This document shows positions 38,079-47,513 of a stretch of DNA of 64,000 nucleotides, one piece after another. The translations under genes and the position numbers were made by a program. Origin of the DNA: Elainella sp. Prado103 (lineage in GTDB: Bacteria > Cyanobacteriota > Cyanobacteriia > Elainellales > Elainellaceae); the NCBI GenBank assembly GCA_025454395.1, contig JALOOM010000009.1, positions 1 through 64,000 of the forward strand, in the 5' to 3' direction. The notes under the pieces were generated by a model. It saw nothing but the letters and a program-made list of their open reading frames with translations, was not told where the DNA came from and did no database searches. Position 1 is the first letter of the stretch. Every line of letters starts with the position of its first letter.

Positions 38079-39617
38079 TCACCCATGACCTGAATCAGCG
38101 GACGCAACATGTTTTCGAATAAAAAGTTGATATCCTTGGTAAACCAAATCAACTTCCGATTGCACGGTAGATAAGAAAGCATCAATGCCGATTTGGGTGT
38201 CTTGGCCAGGCTTATTGGGATCAGACCATTCGTAGTCATCAAAGATTACTAAACCACCTGGTTTGATTAGCTTCCAGGACAAGATGCCATCTATCTGAAC
38301 GTGATCTGCCCAATGGCAGCCATCGATATAAATTAAATCATAGGACTCAGGTGCTAACGTGGCTAGCACTTCATGAGAATTTCCAACAATTTTATTGATT
38401 TTATGAGAAAATCCTGTCTTTTGGAGATTCGGGTCAAAGTTCTGGTGGTAGTGCGGGTCAATGCAAGTGAGTTGGGCGGCTGGATGGGTGAGGATATGTT
38501 CCAGGAACCAACAGGTAGACATGCCTTCAAAACTGCCAATTTCCAGGGCATTGACGGGCTGATCCACAAAGCTTTGAAGCTGGGTTTGAAGCACAGGAAT
38601 ATTGTGGGCAAACCAATCATGGGTGAAAGTATATTCTTTGAGGGCGGGACTGTGCCAGCCTCGAAGTTGCAGCCCTTGGCGAAATAATAAAGCGGCTTGC
38701 TCTAGTTTACCCTGTTCAATACAAAGTTCTCCCCAACCAGAGTAGGTTGAATGAACTTGTGGATCAAGCCGAATTGCTTGCTGATAAGCTTTTTCAGCAG
38801 CTCCCCATCGCTGTAACTCACCCAGGGCTTGAGCCAGATTATGGTGAGCCCAAAAGAAGTCAGAGTTGAGTTGAATGGCTTGGCGATAGGCGGTGGCGGC
38901 TTTTTTCCACCGTTTCAGCTTCAGCAGGGCATCGCCCCAACAATGATAAGCTTGCCAGGTGGGCTCGCGTTCGATCGCCCGCTGATAGCTGCCTGCTGCT
39001 TTCTCATAGTGCTTTTGCTCCATCAACACTTGCCCAATCCGCATGTGAATGGCTGCTTGATCGGCTTGTTTGAGCGCCCAACGATAGCAAGCCAGGGCAC
39101 GGGCCAACTGATGGTTTTGCTGCAAAACATCGCCGAAACGACACAGATCGGGAACTGCTAAGCGAGTTGGATCCTGGCTGAGGGCGCGAAAGTAGTGTTT
39201 CATGGCGGTCTGCCGTTCACCCTGAAGTTCGAGTGCCATGGCTAAATTCCAGCGCGCCTGGCTATGATGCGGATCCAGCTTGAGTAGTTGCTGATAGCAT
39301 GTTTGGGCTTGAGTCCAGTCCTGGGCTTGCAGCGCGTGGGTGCCCTGTTGCCACCAGTCCTCGATCGATTGAGCTTGGGTATGGGTTGGGAGTTGGCGTG
39401 CGGTTTTACGACGGGCTTGCTGATCCGGACGATCGGCAGAGTCTGCCCCCGATCGCTTAACCACTTGCACCAGGGAAAACTGTTCTCCGATCCTGGGCGG
39501 TTCTTCTGCTTGGTTTTTGTCCAGGTTTTTGTCCTGACCAGATGGTGCGTTGGGCGCGGCGATCCGGTCGGCGAGGCTGCTATCTAGTGTAGGTGGTTGC
39601 CCTTCATGCCGTTGCAT
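38079..39617 (-). CDS. TPR-methyltransferase (Methyltransf_24) fusion
   Basis: 512 residues from ATG 39617, with GGAGG five bases upstream; GTG 39623 is also in frame. About 65-335 are TPRs. From about 340 there is a Methyltransf_24-type SAM-dependent domain: motif I NALEIGSFEGMSTCWFLEHI (about 355-374), TCIDPHYHQNF, YDLIYIDGCHWADHV with the metal/acceptor IDGxH, and LVIFDDYEW. These enzymes methylate hydroxyls of sugars or related acceptors. The start lies inside the end of gene 39604-41826 (14-bp overlap), so it is translationally coupled to its paralogue. Confidence 0.87.
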   Translation of the reverse strand: MQRHEGQPPTLDSSLADRIAAPNAPSGQDKNLDKNQAEEPPRIGEQFSLVQVVKRSGADSADRPDQQARRKTARQLPTHTQAQSIEDWWQQGTHALQAQDWTQAQTCYQQLLKLDPHHSQARWNLAMALELQGERQTAMKHYFRALSQDPTRLAVPDLCRFGDVLQQNHQLARALACYRWALKQADQAAIHMRIGQVLMEQKHYEKAAGSYQRAIEREPTWQAYHCWGDALLKLKRWKKAATAYRQAIQLNSDFFWAHHNLAQALGELQRWGAAEKAYQQAIRLDPQVHSTYSGWGELCIEQGKLEQAALLFRQGLQLRGWHSPALKEYTFTHDWFAHNIPVLQTQLQSFVDQPVNALEIGSFEGMSTCWFLEHILTHPAAQLTCIDPHYHQNFDPNLQKTGFSHKINKIVGNSHEVLATLAPESYDLIYIDGCHWADHVQIDGILSWKLIKPGGLVIFDDYEWSDPNKPGQDTQIGIDAFLSTVQSEVDLVYQGYQLFIRKHVASADSGHG

Positions 39618-41826
39618 CGACACCTCCCACCTGAACGGCTGGATCGCTACCGGCAGCTACTGGGGATGGATCTGGGGATGTAGCCGGGGATGTAGCCGGG
39701 GATACATCTGGAAATTCGGATTGAGATGTATCTAGAGATGCAGTCAGGGAGCACTTCCGCCCAATCAACTGATAGCCCTGATGCAAAATTTCTATTTCAG
39801 ACGGAACGGTGCTCAGAAAAGCCTGGATTCCTTGACGGGGTGCCTCGGTAGGATTGCTCGTATCCAAGCCGTAGTCATCAATAATGATTAAACCATTGGG
39901 CTTGAGCAACTTCCAAGCTTGGGTGGCGCTGCGTTGGGCTTGCTCGGCAAAGTGGCAATCTTCGAGATAGACCAAATCGACATAGATCAGATCATAGGAA
40001 GCTGGCAGTAAGGTGGGCAGGAGCTGATGGGGATGGCCGACTCGTGCTGTCACCTTCTCAGCCGCTCCCGTTCGGGCCAGATTGGGGGTAAAGTGCTCTA
40101 GAAAATGTCGATCGATGCAAGTGAGGGTGGCATGGGGATGGGTGAGAATGTAGTCCAGTAGCCAACAGATGGAGATCCCCTCAAACCCACCAATTTGCAA
40201 GGTGTTCACGGGCTGATTGGCCAATGCCTTCAAGTGTTTGATCCAGATCGGTAAATTGGGCGTAAACCAATTGTGGGTAAAACAATAGCCCCGCACTTCA
40301 GCACAGTGCCACCCCTGGAGTACTGCACTTTGCCGATGGAGTGTGATCGCTTCGAACTGATCACCTTGATCGGCCAGTAAATTAGCCAGTTCTAATCGGC
40401 AGTCAACCCGATCGGGAGCCTGTTCGATCGCCTGTCGGAGGGTGTGAATGCGTTGCTTGAGTTGTTCACGCTGATTCCAGATCGGTGCGAGTTGGGCATA
40501 CCAATCGGCTTGATGGGGTTCTAAGTTGAGAGCCAACCGATAAAAGAAATAGGCTCCGTCCAATTGCCCTAAGGTTTGCAAATGAGTCGCAACCTGGGCA
40601 TAGAAACTGGCTTGATCAGGGTTTTGACTCAAGTTTTGACCCAAGTTTTGACTGGAATCAGAGTCAGCAGTACCCTCCGCCTGAGATGGCGACTGATATC
40701 GAGACTGATACCGTTCGATCGCCTGCTCCACATCGGTTTCCAGCCATTTGCGCACCGCATACCCTAGTTTGTGATGAATTTCGGGGGATTGAAACTGGAG
40801 ACGCAACGCTGCCAAAAACATATTGATCGCTTCATCCCACCCTTGTTGCTGGCTGAAGGCATCCCCCAAGTGGCAGTAAGTCCAGAGTGAATCGGGCAAC
40901 CGCTGGATCGCTTGCTGGAGAGCGGTGATTGCCTCCGGCAGCTTACCCTCCTTTAACCGGGCATAGCCATAGTTGTGATAAGACCAGGCAAAATCTGGGT
41001 TAATTTGAATGGCCTGTTCATAAATGACAGCCGCTTCTGACCAGCGTCCTAATTTGAGGAGCAGATTCCCAACGGTGTGACAGGGGGCAAAGGCTTGTGG
41101 ATTGAGTTCGATCGCCCGTTTTCCCCACTTTAGGGCGGTGTGCAAATCAGCCTGTTGCTCGGCAATCTTACAGAGCCCGAAATAGGATTCGGCGTGATCC
41201 GGGTTGAGGTTGAGAGTAGCTTGATAGGCGGAGTTCGCCTCTTCCCACCGTTCTTGGCTAGTGAAGATCACCGCCAGATTGTAGTGGAGTTGGAACGAAT
41301 CTGGTTCGAGTTCCAAAGCCCGTTGATAACATTCGATCGCCCGATCAACCTGATTGACCTCCAGCAGCAGATTAGCTAGCTTCAACTGGTTGCGCGGGGT
41401 TGCCCAATCGGGACGCAGCGTCACTGCTCGATAGCGAGCTTCCACCGCTTGGAGCCGCTGCCCCTGCTGAGCATAGAGGTTAGCCAGATTGCGATAGGCC
41501 GTTGCATTATTGGGATCGACCTGAGTGGATCGCTGGTAATAGGCAATGGCTTGTGTCCAGTTCCTTTGCTTAGTGCAGAGTCGTCCCAAACTAGCATACA
41601 GAGATGCGGGATTCAGCTCTTTCTCGCGGGCAGTCGTATGCCAAAACATGGCTTCCTGAAAACGCCCTAACCCTTGCAACACATCTCCTAAACGTTGGCA
41701 ATAGGGCGCAGGGGAGGTTTGTTCAACAATGGCGGTTTCGCAAGCCGCAATCAACTCATGCAATTGTTCGGTCGGGGTCGCAGGAAGCTGGGAGCGAGTC
41801 GAGTAGCTGGAGTCAAACATGATCAA
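39604..41826 (-). CDS. TPR protein with diverged Methyltransf_24 domain
   Basis: 740 residues: about fourteen TPRs (10-365 and 395-500), then a methyltransferase-like domain from about 525. It is clearly paralogous to the downstream gene product, but key motifs differ. Motif I is TLQIGGFEGISICWLLDYI, with Gln where the paralogue has Glu. The IDGxH motif is replaced by YVDLVYLEDCHFAEQ, with extra residues. The acidic pair IIIDDYG is kept. SAM binding may be altered. The C-terminus is a repetitive tail (SPATSPATSPDPSP) encoded by a DNA tandem repeat at about 39660-39712. Immediately downstream of the TPR-GT61 gene (75 bp). Confidence 0.82.
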   Translation of the reverse strand: MIMFDSSYSTRSQLPATPTEQLHELIAACETAIVEQTSPAPYCQRLGDVLQGLGRFQEAMFWHTTAREKELNPASLYASLGRLCTKQRNWTQAIAYYQRSTQVDPNNATAYRNLANLYAQQGQRLQAVEARYRAVTLRPDWATPRNQLKLANLLLEVNQVDRAIECYQRALELEPDSFQLHYNLAVIFTSQERWEEANSAYQATLNLNPDHAESYFGLCKIAEQQADLHTALKWGKRAIELNPQAFAPCHTVGNLLLKLGRWSEAAVIYEQAIQINPDFAWSYHNYGYARLKEGKLPEAITALQQAIQRLPDSLWTYCHLGDAFSQQQGWDEAINMFLAALRLQFQSPEIHHKLGYAVRKWLETDVEQAIERYQSRYQSPSQAEGTADSDSSQNLGQNLSQNPDQASFYAQVATHLQTLGQLDGAYFFYRLALNLEPHQADWYAQLAPIWNQREQLKQRIHTLRQAIEQAPDRVDCRLELANLLADQGDQFEAITLHRQSAVLQGWHCAEVRGYCFTHNWFTPNLPIWIKHLKALANQPVNTLQIGGFEGISICWLLDYILTHPHATLTCIDRHFLEHFTPNLARTGAAEKVTARVGHPHQLLPTLLPASYDLIYVDLVYLEDCHFAEQAQRSATQAWKLLKPNGLIIIDDYGLDTSNPTEAPRQGIQAFLSTVPSEIEILHQGYQLIGRKCSLTASLDTSQSEFPDVSPATSPATSPDPSPVAAGSDPAVQVGGVDATA

Positions 41827-41901
41827 CCGGGGTGAGGGAACAGGGCAGTGGGAACAGGGCAGTAGGAGTAGGACAGAGTGAGCCGAGGCAAGGGTAAACA
41901 G

Positions 41902-44499
41902 TTAGGTGGGGGGGGGATTGAGATCTAACCTGGCTAACATAGAATCGAAGATATTGAGATCGATCCAGATATCTTCCAATAGCGGATTTTGGTACATTAA
42001 ATCACGGATAAATGGAGCATCCACTGACTCTCCCACTAAATAGTAATGTTGAAGTTGAAGTTGGCGGCTAATTACCCAGTAGTAGGAACGAATATAGTGG
42101 GGAGACATCAGCTCGATAACCGTGGTGCCGGGACGACAAAATAAAATATTAGTCAGCCCACTGCCATGGGGAGCCACGATCACTTTAGCATGGGCAAATA
42201 GAGTCACCTGCTCTTCAAAAGATAGGGTTTCCAGTTGGATTGATGTAAAGCCACAAGCCTGCAAGCGATCGAGCAAAGCAGGCTCATTTAAGACTTGACG
42301 ATGTTTCGCCCCAGCCCGACTGATGTAGATGAATTCAGGGAGAGGGGTGGTCGGATCCGGAAATGTGGCTGTGGGTTCGACGCAGTTTGCCAGGGGCAGA
42401 AAGGTTTGCCGCAGAAACGCAGTGGCCCAAGGTTCGATCCAACCAAATGGGCTGGTGAAAGAAGGTACAATTAAATGATCAGCCTGAATATAGGGATGGT
42501 GATCGCTAGAGAGCAGTTTCTCGACCGGAATGCCTAAATGACGCAGGGTTGCTTGCTGAAAAGCGGCATTGCCGCCATTGATCAGAAATCGATCGACTTG
42601 GTCAAAGTCAAGTCCACTGCGACGGAGCAATTCAATGCGAGGGAGCAGATCAACCATCCAATGAAAGTAAGTGTTTCCCGATAAGCTGGATAACGCAACA
42701 ACCCTGCCATCTACAGTTTCCAGGGCAGGAAGATTGGTCTGGGTAAAAATTCGATGAAATTTCGGACTTGAATTTTCACAGTCAGGCAAATTTCCGGGAT
42801 AGGAACGGGACAGATCGGCTAACAGGATGCGATCTGGAGTCAAAATGGCGGTGGCATTGCAGACCATCCAGTCATTTTGCTGCGGCACGTTCCAAGCCTG
42901 CCCTTGGGGGATGGTGACCACAAACAGGGAGACTGGATCCAACCTGGCGGGTTCAGGTGCACCAGTACAATCATACAATTGCTCACCTAAACCGATCGGA
43001 CTGAAGCGTTCATGAATGGTTTTGAGGCAAGCATTGCAGTTGATGCCAGCACAAGGGGTTTCTCCAGGTGCCAATTTTGCCTCTAAGGGGCAATCTCCAT
43101 CGCAGGATGGCAATGCGGCAGGTGTGGAGTGTTCAAAATGTTCGGATAGTGATGCTTGAGGCAGAGATTGATAGATGGGCTGGGGTGTGGGATGGCTCCC
43201 TACCCAGGTGAGTGTGGTCGGGTAAAACTGCTGAATGGAGGCTGATGAGGGGGCTGGAAATGCTGTGAGTGAAGAGGGAACATAGGCTGCAACTGGAGAA
43301 GGCACATTGGGCTGATTTTGCAACTCTAGTGCAGTTTGATAAGCATGAATGGCTGCTTGGAATTGTTGTTGTTGCTCTAAAGCATAGCCCAGTTGCCAGT
43401 AAAATTGCCAGGTGAATGTCCCATCCAATAGATGCGTCAGTCGGTTTCCAGATGAATTCGACGATGAATAGGATGATGGATATTGGGACTCCTCAGCGAT
43501 CGATAACTCCGAGCTGGAGGCTGCACTGAAGGCAATCGCAGTATGACAGAGCGTAACAGCCGCATTCCATCGCTGTTGTTGAATCAGGTTATCAATCAGC
43601 CCAACGAGCAGTGCTGGATGGTAGGGCTCTATCTGTAGGGCTCGCTGATAGAAGGTTTCGGCACGTTGATATTGTTCAGTGCCGCCATAAGTGGTTAAAG
43701 TGTTAGCCCAATGATAATAGGTCTGCATTAAATAATGCAGAATTATAAAATGATCAGCTTCCGCGACTGTGGCATTGAACGAATTCAGTAAAGCATTTAA
43801 GAACTTTCCGCAGAAGTGCTTGGCCAAGGTGAGTTGATCAGTCTCGGAATGTTGAGCCACAGTCTGACAATAGGCTTGGATCAGCTCAACCTCAGGTAGA
43901 ATGGCAGATCGCATATGAACAATCATCGCATCAAATTGACCCAAAACCAGGCGAGAAAAGGCGCAGTCATTGTGAATTTTGGCCTGATCAGGTGCCAATT
44001 GGAGGGCTTGCGAAAAGGCTGCTAGTGCAGCTTGATGTTGTCCTTGATGCTGTAGCAATAGCCCAAGATTATGATGGGCGACCACCAGATCGGGCTGAAG
44101 TTCAGTTGCCTGACGATAGGCTTGGATCGCCTGAATGGGATCGTCTTGAAATAAGGCTCGCCCCAAGTTGTTATAGAGGGAGGCTTCTTCGGGCTGAAGT
44201 TCGATGGCTTGTTGATAAATCTGGATTGCCTCCTGCCAATTTTCTTGCTGCAGTAAGAGACAACCCAAATTGTTCAAAACCTTGATGATATGAGACTTTA
44301 GCTCATCAGAGTAAGAAACTGTAGAAGGAACTGGATCATTCAGTGAGAATGCCAGGGGCAGATGATCGGATGACGGAATAGTAATCGCTTGATAATAGCT
44401 TTTCGCTGCATCTGCCAACTTACCCTGCTGGTGCAAGACACATCCCAGGTTGTAGTAAAGCTGATGTAAATGGGAAAGCAGTGACGATTGAATATCCAC
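41902..44499 (-). CDS. TPR-GT61 glycosyltransferase
   Basis: 865 residues. About 5-420 hold TPRs (QLYYNLGCVLHQQGKLADAAKSYYQAI), including a Ser-rich insertion near 340. About 465-492 is a Cys cluster, CDGDCPLEAK...CAGINCNACLK. From about 540 there is a GT61 (DUF563) glycosyltransferase domain: NTYFHWMVDLLPRIELL (about 607-623), FLINGGNAAFQQATLRHLG, FIYISRAGAKHRQVLNE and the conserved VIVAPHGSGLTNILFCRPGTTVIEL (about 772-796). GT61 enzymes include plant xylosyltransferases and bacterial polysaccharide transferases. Start GTG 44499. It is the first gene of the enzyme block in the direction of transcription. Confidence 0.88.
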   Translation of the reverse strand: MDIQSSLLSHLHQLYYNLGCVLHQQGKLADAAKSYYQAITIPSSDHLPLAFSLNDPVPSTVSYSDELKSHIIKVLNNLGCLLLQQENWQEAIQIYQQAIELQPEEASLYNNLGRALFQDDPIQAIQAYRQATELQPDLVVAHHNLGLLLQHQGQHQAALAAFSQALQLAPDQAKIHNDCAFSRLVLGQFDAMIVHMRSAILPEVELIQAYCQTVAQHSETDQLTLAKHFCGKFLNALLNSFNATVAEADHFIILHYLMQTYYHWANTLTTYGGTEQYQRAETFYQRALQIEPYHPALLVGLIDNLIQQQRWNAAVTLCHTAIAFSAASSSELSIAEESQYPSSYSSSNSSGNRLTHLLDGTFTWQFYWQLGYALEQQQQFQAAIHAYQTALELQNQPNVPSPVAAYVPSSLTAFPAPSSASIQQFYPTTLTWVGSHPTPQPIYQSLPQASLSEHFEHSTPAALPSCDGDCPLEAKLAPGETPCAGINCNACLKTIHERFSPIGLGEQLYDCTGAPEPARLDPVSLFVVTIPQGQAWNVPQQNDWMVCNATAILTPDRILLADLSRSYPGNLPDCENSSPKFHRIFTQTNLPALETVDGRVVALSSLSGNTYFHWMVDLLPRIELLRRSGLDFDQVDRFLINGGNAAFQQATLRHLGIPVEKLLSSDHHPYIQADHLIVPSFTSPFGWIEPWATAFLRQTFLPLANCVEPTATFPDPTTPLPEFIYISRAGAKHRQVLNEPALLDRLQACGFTSIQLETLSFEEQVTLFAHAKVIVAPHGSGLTNILFCRPGTTVIELMSPHYIRSYYWVISRQLQLQHYYLVGESVDAPFIRDLMYQNPLLEDIWIDLNIFDSMLARLDLNPPPT

Positions 44500-45070
44500 T
44501 CCGACGAATACCTTGAAAACAACCCCGACTCAGACATTGAGTATCCAGATCAACTGAGAGCGATCAAGAATTTGCATGAAAAGAACAGACTTTGTCAGTC
44601 AAGCCAGAACAGTCAAGCCAGAATGGTGGCATAAGGCTTCCGTTCTGATGCAGGAGCTCGGCAAAGCTGTAGAAACGTAGAAAATCCCAGAGAAAACTTA
44701 AAAAATCCCAGAGCCGCTCCCTATCTGAAGTTTGGAATACTGACAGATGAATTTCGAAGCTTCAAACATGGAAGACATCGAATGAACTATTGTAACTTCC
44801 AAACTACAGGAGAGATTCAGAATCAGATACCATAAAAGTATCTGCAAGAGTATCTGCAAGTTAGCGTCAACCATCAATTACGAGCAAATCGATCGGCATT
44901 GGTTAAGATGCACCCTGTGGCCAGCGAACTAGCCAGCTCACAGTGTGGTTCAATGCCTACACTTGGATCGATTCGTCTAGATTGAAGTCGTGTGACCTGC
45001 GATTGACTATGTGACCTACTGATGTGGCCTACTACTAATGTGGCCTACTACTAATGTGGCCTACTACAGA
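44500..45070. other. 571-bp intergenic region before the enzyme block
   Basis: Holds the 3' repeat of the RTX gene (45023-45070) and short duplications: CAGTCAAGCCAGAA twice near 44597-44624, AAATCCCAGAG twice near 44677-44714, AGTATCTGCAAG twice near 44838-44862. The main promoter of the block may lie here; no consensus is convincing. Confidence 0.5.
45023..45070. repeat. 16-bp tandem repeat, three copies
   Basis: TGTGGCCTACTACTAA at 45023 and 45039 and a variant at 45055. It ends exactly where the RTX stop codon begins (45071). Confidence 0.9.
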
Positions 45071-45967
45071 CTACACGATGCGGAAGGCATCAGCATCAAG
45101 ATTCAGACCTTTGCCCATTTGCACTAAGGCTACTGGAGAACCTGCACCAGGATTGTAGTAAACTAAACCAGTGCTGCTTTCATAAACCACTTTGGCATCG
45201 CTGCCAGCACCGATCTTGTTGACCACTTCAAAGTCTGCTGCATCCAGAACTCCATTGCCGAGCCCAGAACCGGGTAGCAAAGAGCGGTTGATTTGCAGAA
45301 TATCTTCGTTGGGGTTGAAGTCGGTGATCGTATCCAACTCAATGTTGGCACCACGACCCAGACGGAAGCGATCAGCACCTGATCCACCAGTCATTTCGTC
45401 TTTGCCAACGCCTGCTGCCAGCAAGTCGTTGCCAGCACCACCGCGCATCCAGTCAAGACCTTGACCACCAAAGATCGTGTCGTCACCAGCCCCACCGGCC
45501 AGAGAGTCATTGCCTTGACCACCAAAGATGGTGTCGCTGCCAGTGCCACCACGAATGGTGTCGTCATCGCCTTCACCAAACAGGATGTCGTCGCCAGTGC
45601 CACCCAGCAAGCGGTCAGCTTGGTCGCCACCGTAGACTGTGTCATCACCACCGGCTGCGAACACGATGTCATTGCCCTGTCCTGCGAAGACGATATCATC
45701 ACCCGCTGCAAGAGAAACGATATCATCACCATTGCCAGAGTTCACGATATAGTCGAACTGGCTGGAGGTTGGATCTTCAGCAAAGATGATATCGTCTGAA
45801 TCGACATTGAGATCTTGGGGCTGAACCACGATGTCTTGTCCACCACCCGCAGCGGCAGCAGCCGTTCCAAAGGAACTTGCTGGGCCAACAACGTAAGCAG
45901 CTTCACTGAAAATTTGCAAACCAAAAACAGGCTCAATGGTGCCTGGGGGGGTAATAACCTCTGACAT
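45071..45967 (-). CDS. RTX calcium-binding repeat protein
   Basis: 298 residues. The N-terminus (1-80) has no cleavable signal and carries an Ala/Gly stretch (FGTAAAAAGGGQD). About 80-200 hold roughly twelve nonapeptide RTX repeats (GGxGxDxxx), for example LLGGTGDDILFGEGDDDTIRGG; they form a Ca2+-filled parallel beta-roll outside the cell. The C-terminal 100 residues (DRFRLGRGANIELDTITDFNPNEDIL) match the end domain of many cyanobacterial RTX proteins and would hold the type I secretion signal. SD GGAG is seven bases from ATG 45967. No dedicated HlyB/HlyD/TolC set is in the window. A candidate secreted partner or substrate of the glycan block (inference). Confidence 0.85.
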   Translation of the reverse strand: MSEVITPPGTIEPVFGLQIFSEAAYVVGPASSFGTAAAAAGGGQDIVVQPQDLNVDSDDIIFAEDPTSSQFDYIVNSGNGDDIVSLAAGDDIVFAGQGNDIVFAAGGDDTVYGGDQADRLLGGTGDDILFGEGDDDTIRGGTGSDTIFGGQGNDSLAGGAGDDTIFGGQGLDWMRGGAGNDLLAAGVGKDEMTGGSGADRFRLGRGANIELDTITDFNPNEDILQINRSLLPGSGLGNGVLDAADFEVVNKIGAGSDAKVVYESSTGLVYYNPGAGSPVALVQMGKGLNLDADAFRIV

Positions 45968-46466
45968 GAAAGAATCTCCAAGTTATTCAGGGACAATCGA
46001 TCTTGGGTACGTAACCATGCTTGTGAACTTTACAGTGAACCTCTCGATCGGCTGCTAGAGACTGAATCATTTCAGTGTCCAAAAGCCACAGCCAGGCTTT
46101 GAGAAGATCGCTTCAGTTCACTCCTTAAAGATGCTGACCCATAGATCACACACGCGACGATTTGGAACTCTGTCAGTATAAAAGTGAATCAGAAACACTA
46201 CGTAGTGTAGCCCAGCCTCTAACTGAAAACAAGCGAACAAAGCCTTCCTGCGTAAAGCTTAAGTAAAGATTGAAGAAACACGGGTGAACTGCAATCAATG
46301 CTGGCGTTCTCTGGCAAACTCGGCTATCCCTCAATGCCATCAGTGATGGGTGCTGAACTGTCCCGTTCAAATTGCTAAACTGATCGCAGTCAGTTAACTG
46401 ATGCGACAACTAGACGGTTAATTGAGGGATGGAGTTCAGTAGATCTGCGAAAACTGAGGCAGCAGA
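45968..46466. other. Intergenic region upstream of RTX gene
   Basis: About 500 bp. A short inverted repeat ACTGAA/TTCAGT (46061-46076) and the presumed RTX promoter lie here. No gene identified. Confidence 0.4.
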
Positions 46467-47513
46467 TTATACAGGATTTGATATCGCCATGAGATTGCAA
46501 AGCTTGTAGACGATGCGGGCTCCGACATTGCTATCCCACTCGCTATTACCTGTTTCAGACACATCAAACCCAATAATGGTTCGATCGCTATGAACGATCT
46601 CTCGAATCAAACAGATTGCCTGTTCTAGTTCCAATCCTCCTGGAACTGGAGTCCCTGTGTGGGGACAGAGTTTAGGATCCAACCCATCCACATCAAAGCT
46701 GACATAAACCTGTTGCGGTAGTTCCGCCACAATTTCCTGACACAAACTGAGCCAGGGTACTCCTCCGTACAGTTTTTGTTTAAGTACAGGATCAAAATGA
46801 GTACTAATTCGGCCATGGGACTGCTGAATTAGCGTGACCTCATCATGGCAAAAATCTCGAATGCCCACCTGAACTAATTTAGAGATTTGCGGAATCTGAA
46901 TGGCATTATACATGATAGATGCATGAGAATAATGAAAGCCTTCGTAGGCATTTCTGAGATCTGCATGAGCATCAATATGTAAGATGCCGTAGTTGGGGTA
47001 TTGGGTGGCTAATGCTTGCATATATCCCAATGGTGTGCTGTGGTCACCACCAATCACTCCAACTCTTTTGCCTTGCTGGAGTGCAGTTTGAGTTCGTGTA
47101 AACAGCCACTGGTTGACGGACTCACATTCCTGGTTAATTTGCTGTAAGAGTGCGGCCAGATTCGGATCGGACTCGATCGATTTTCCTTGCTCTAGATATT
47201 CAATAATGTGGGCTGCCTGCTGTCGCCAGTACTGATTTTTGGATTGAATTTCAGGGGGAATCTCAGCCATAAAAATGCCTTGTTGCCAAGCTTCTGGTGC
47301 GTCCCAATCATAAATATCCAGTTGACGGGATGATTCTAGAACTCGCTGCGGTGCTTGAGCAGTACCCGCCCCATAGGAAACAGTAACTTCCCAAGGAACA
47401 CCGATGAGAATAGTTTGGGCGGTCTCATAGTTAAATGGCAGACCTAAAAAGTTACCATTATCGATGCCAATGCCGCTCGGATCGAAATTAGCTGGGTTGG
47501 ATTGATTAAACAT
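46467..47513 (-). CDS. Ureohydrolase, agmatinase family
   Basis: 348 residues of the arginase/agmatinase (ureohydrolase) family, binuclear metal hydrolases that release urea from guanidino compounds. Metal-ligand motifs are all present: GVIGGDHSTPLG (about 152-163), HIDAHADLRNAYEG (about 177-190) and SFDVDGLDPKLCPHTGTPVPGG (about 270-291), then IIGFDVSETG. Length and the N-terminal QTILIGVPWEVTVSYGAGTAQAP fit the longer agmatinase-like group. Annotation as agmatinase is by family. Cyanobacterial members of this superfamily include a guanidine hydrolase, so the substrate could be agmatine, guanidine or another guanidino compound. Its xanthine dehydrogenase neighbours fit nitrogen scavenging. 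Confidence 0.85.
   Translation of the reverse strand: MFNQSNPANFDPSGIGIDNGNFLGLPFNYETAQTILIGVPWEVTVSYGAGTAQAPQRVLESSRQLDIYDWDAPEAWQQGIFMAEIPPEIQSKNQYWRQQAAHIIEYLEQGKSIESDPNLAALLQQINQECESVNQWLFTRTQTALQQGKRVGVIGGDHSTPLGYMQALATQYPNYGILHIDAHADLRNAYEGFHYSHASIMYNAIQIPQISKLVQVGIRDFCHDEVTLIQQSHGRISTHFDPVLKQKLYGGVPWLSLCQEIVAELPQQVYVSFDVDGLDPKLCPHTGTPVPGGLELEQAICLIREIVHSDRTIIGFDVSETGNSEWDSNVGARIVYKLCNLMAISNPV

Noticed and set aside
45461-45799. Plus-strand ORFs and repeats opposite the RTX gene, and possible CRISPR-like periodicity
   Set aside because: The periodicity is the 27-bp coding period of RTX nonapeptides; there are no spacers.
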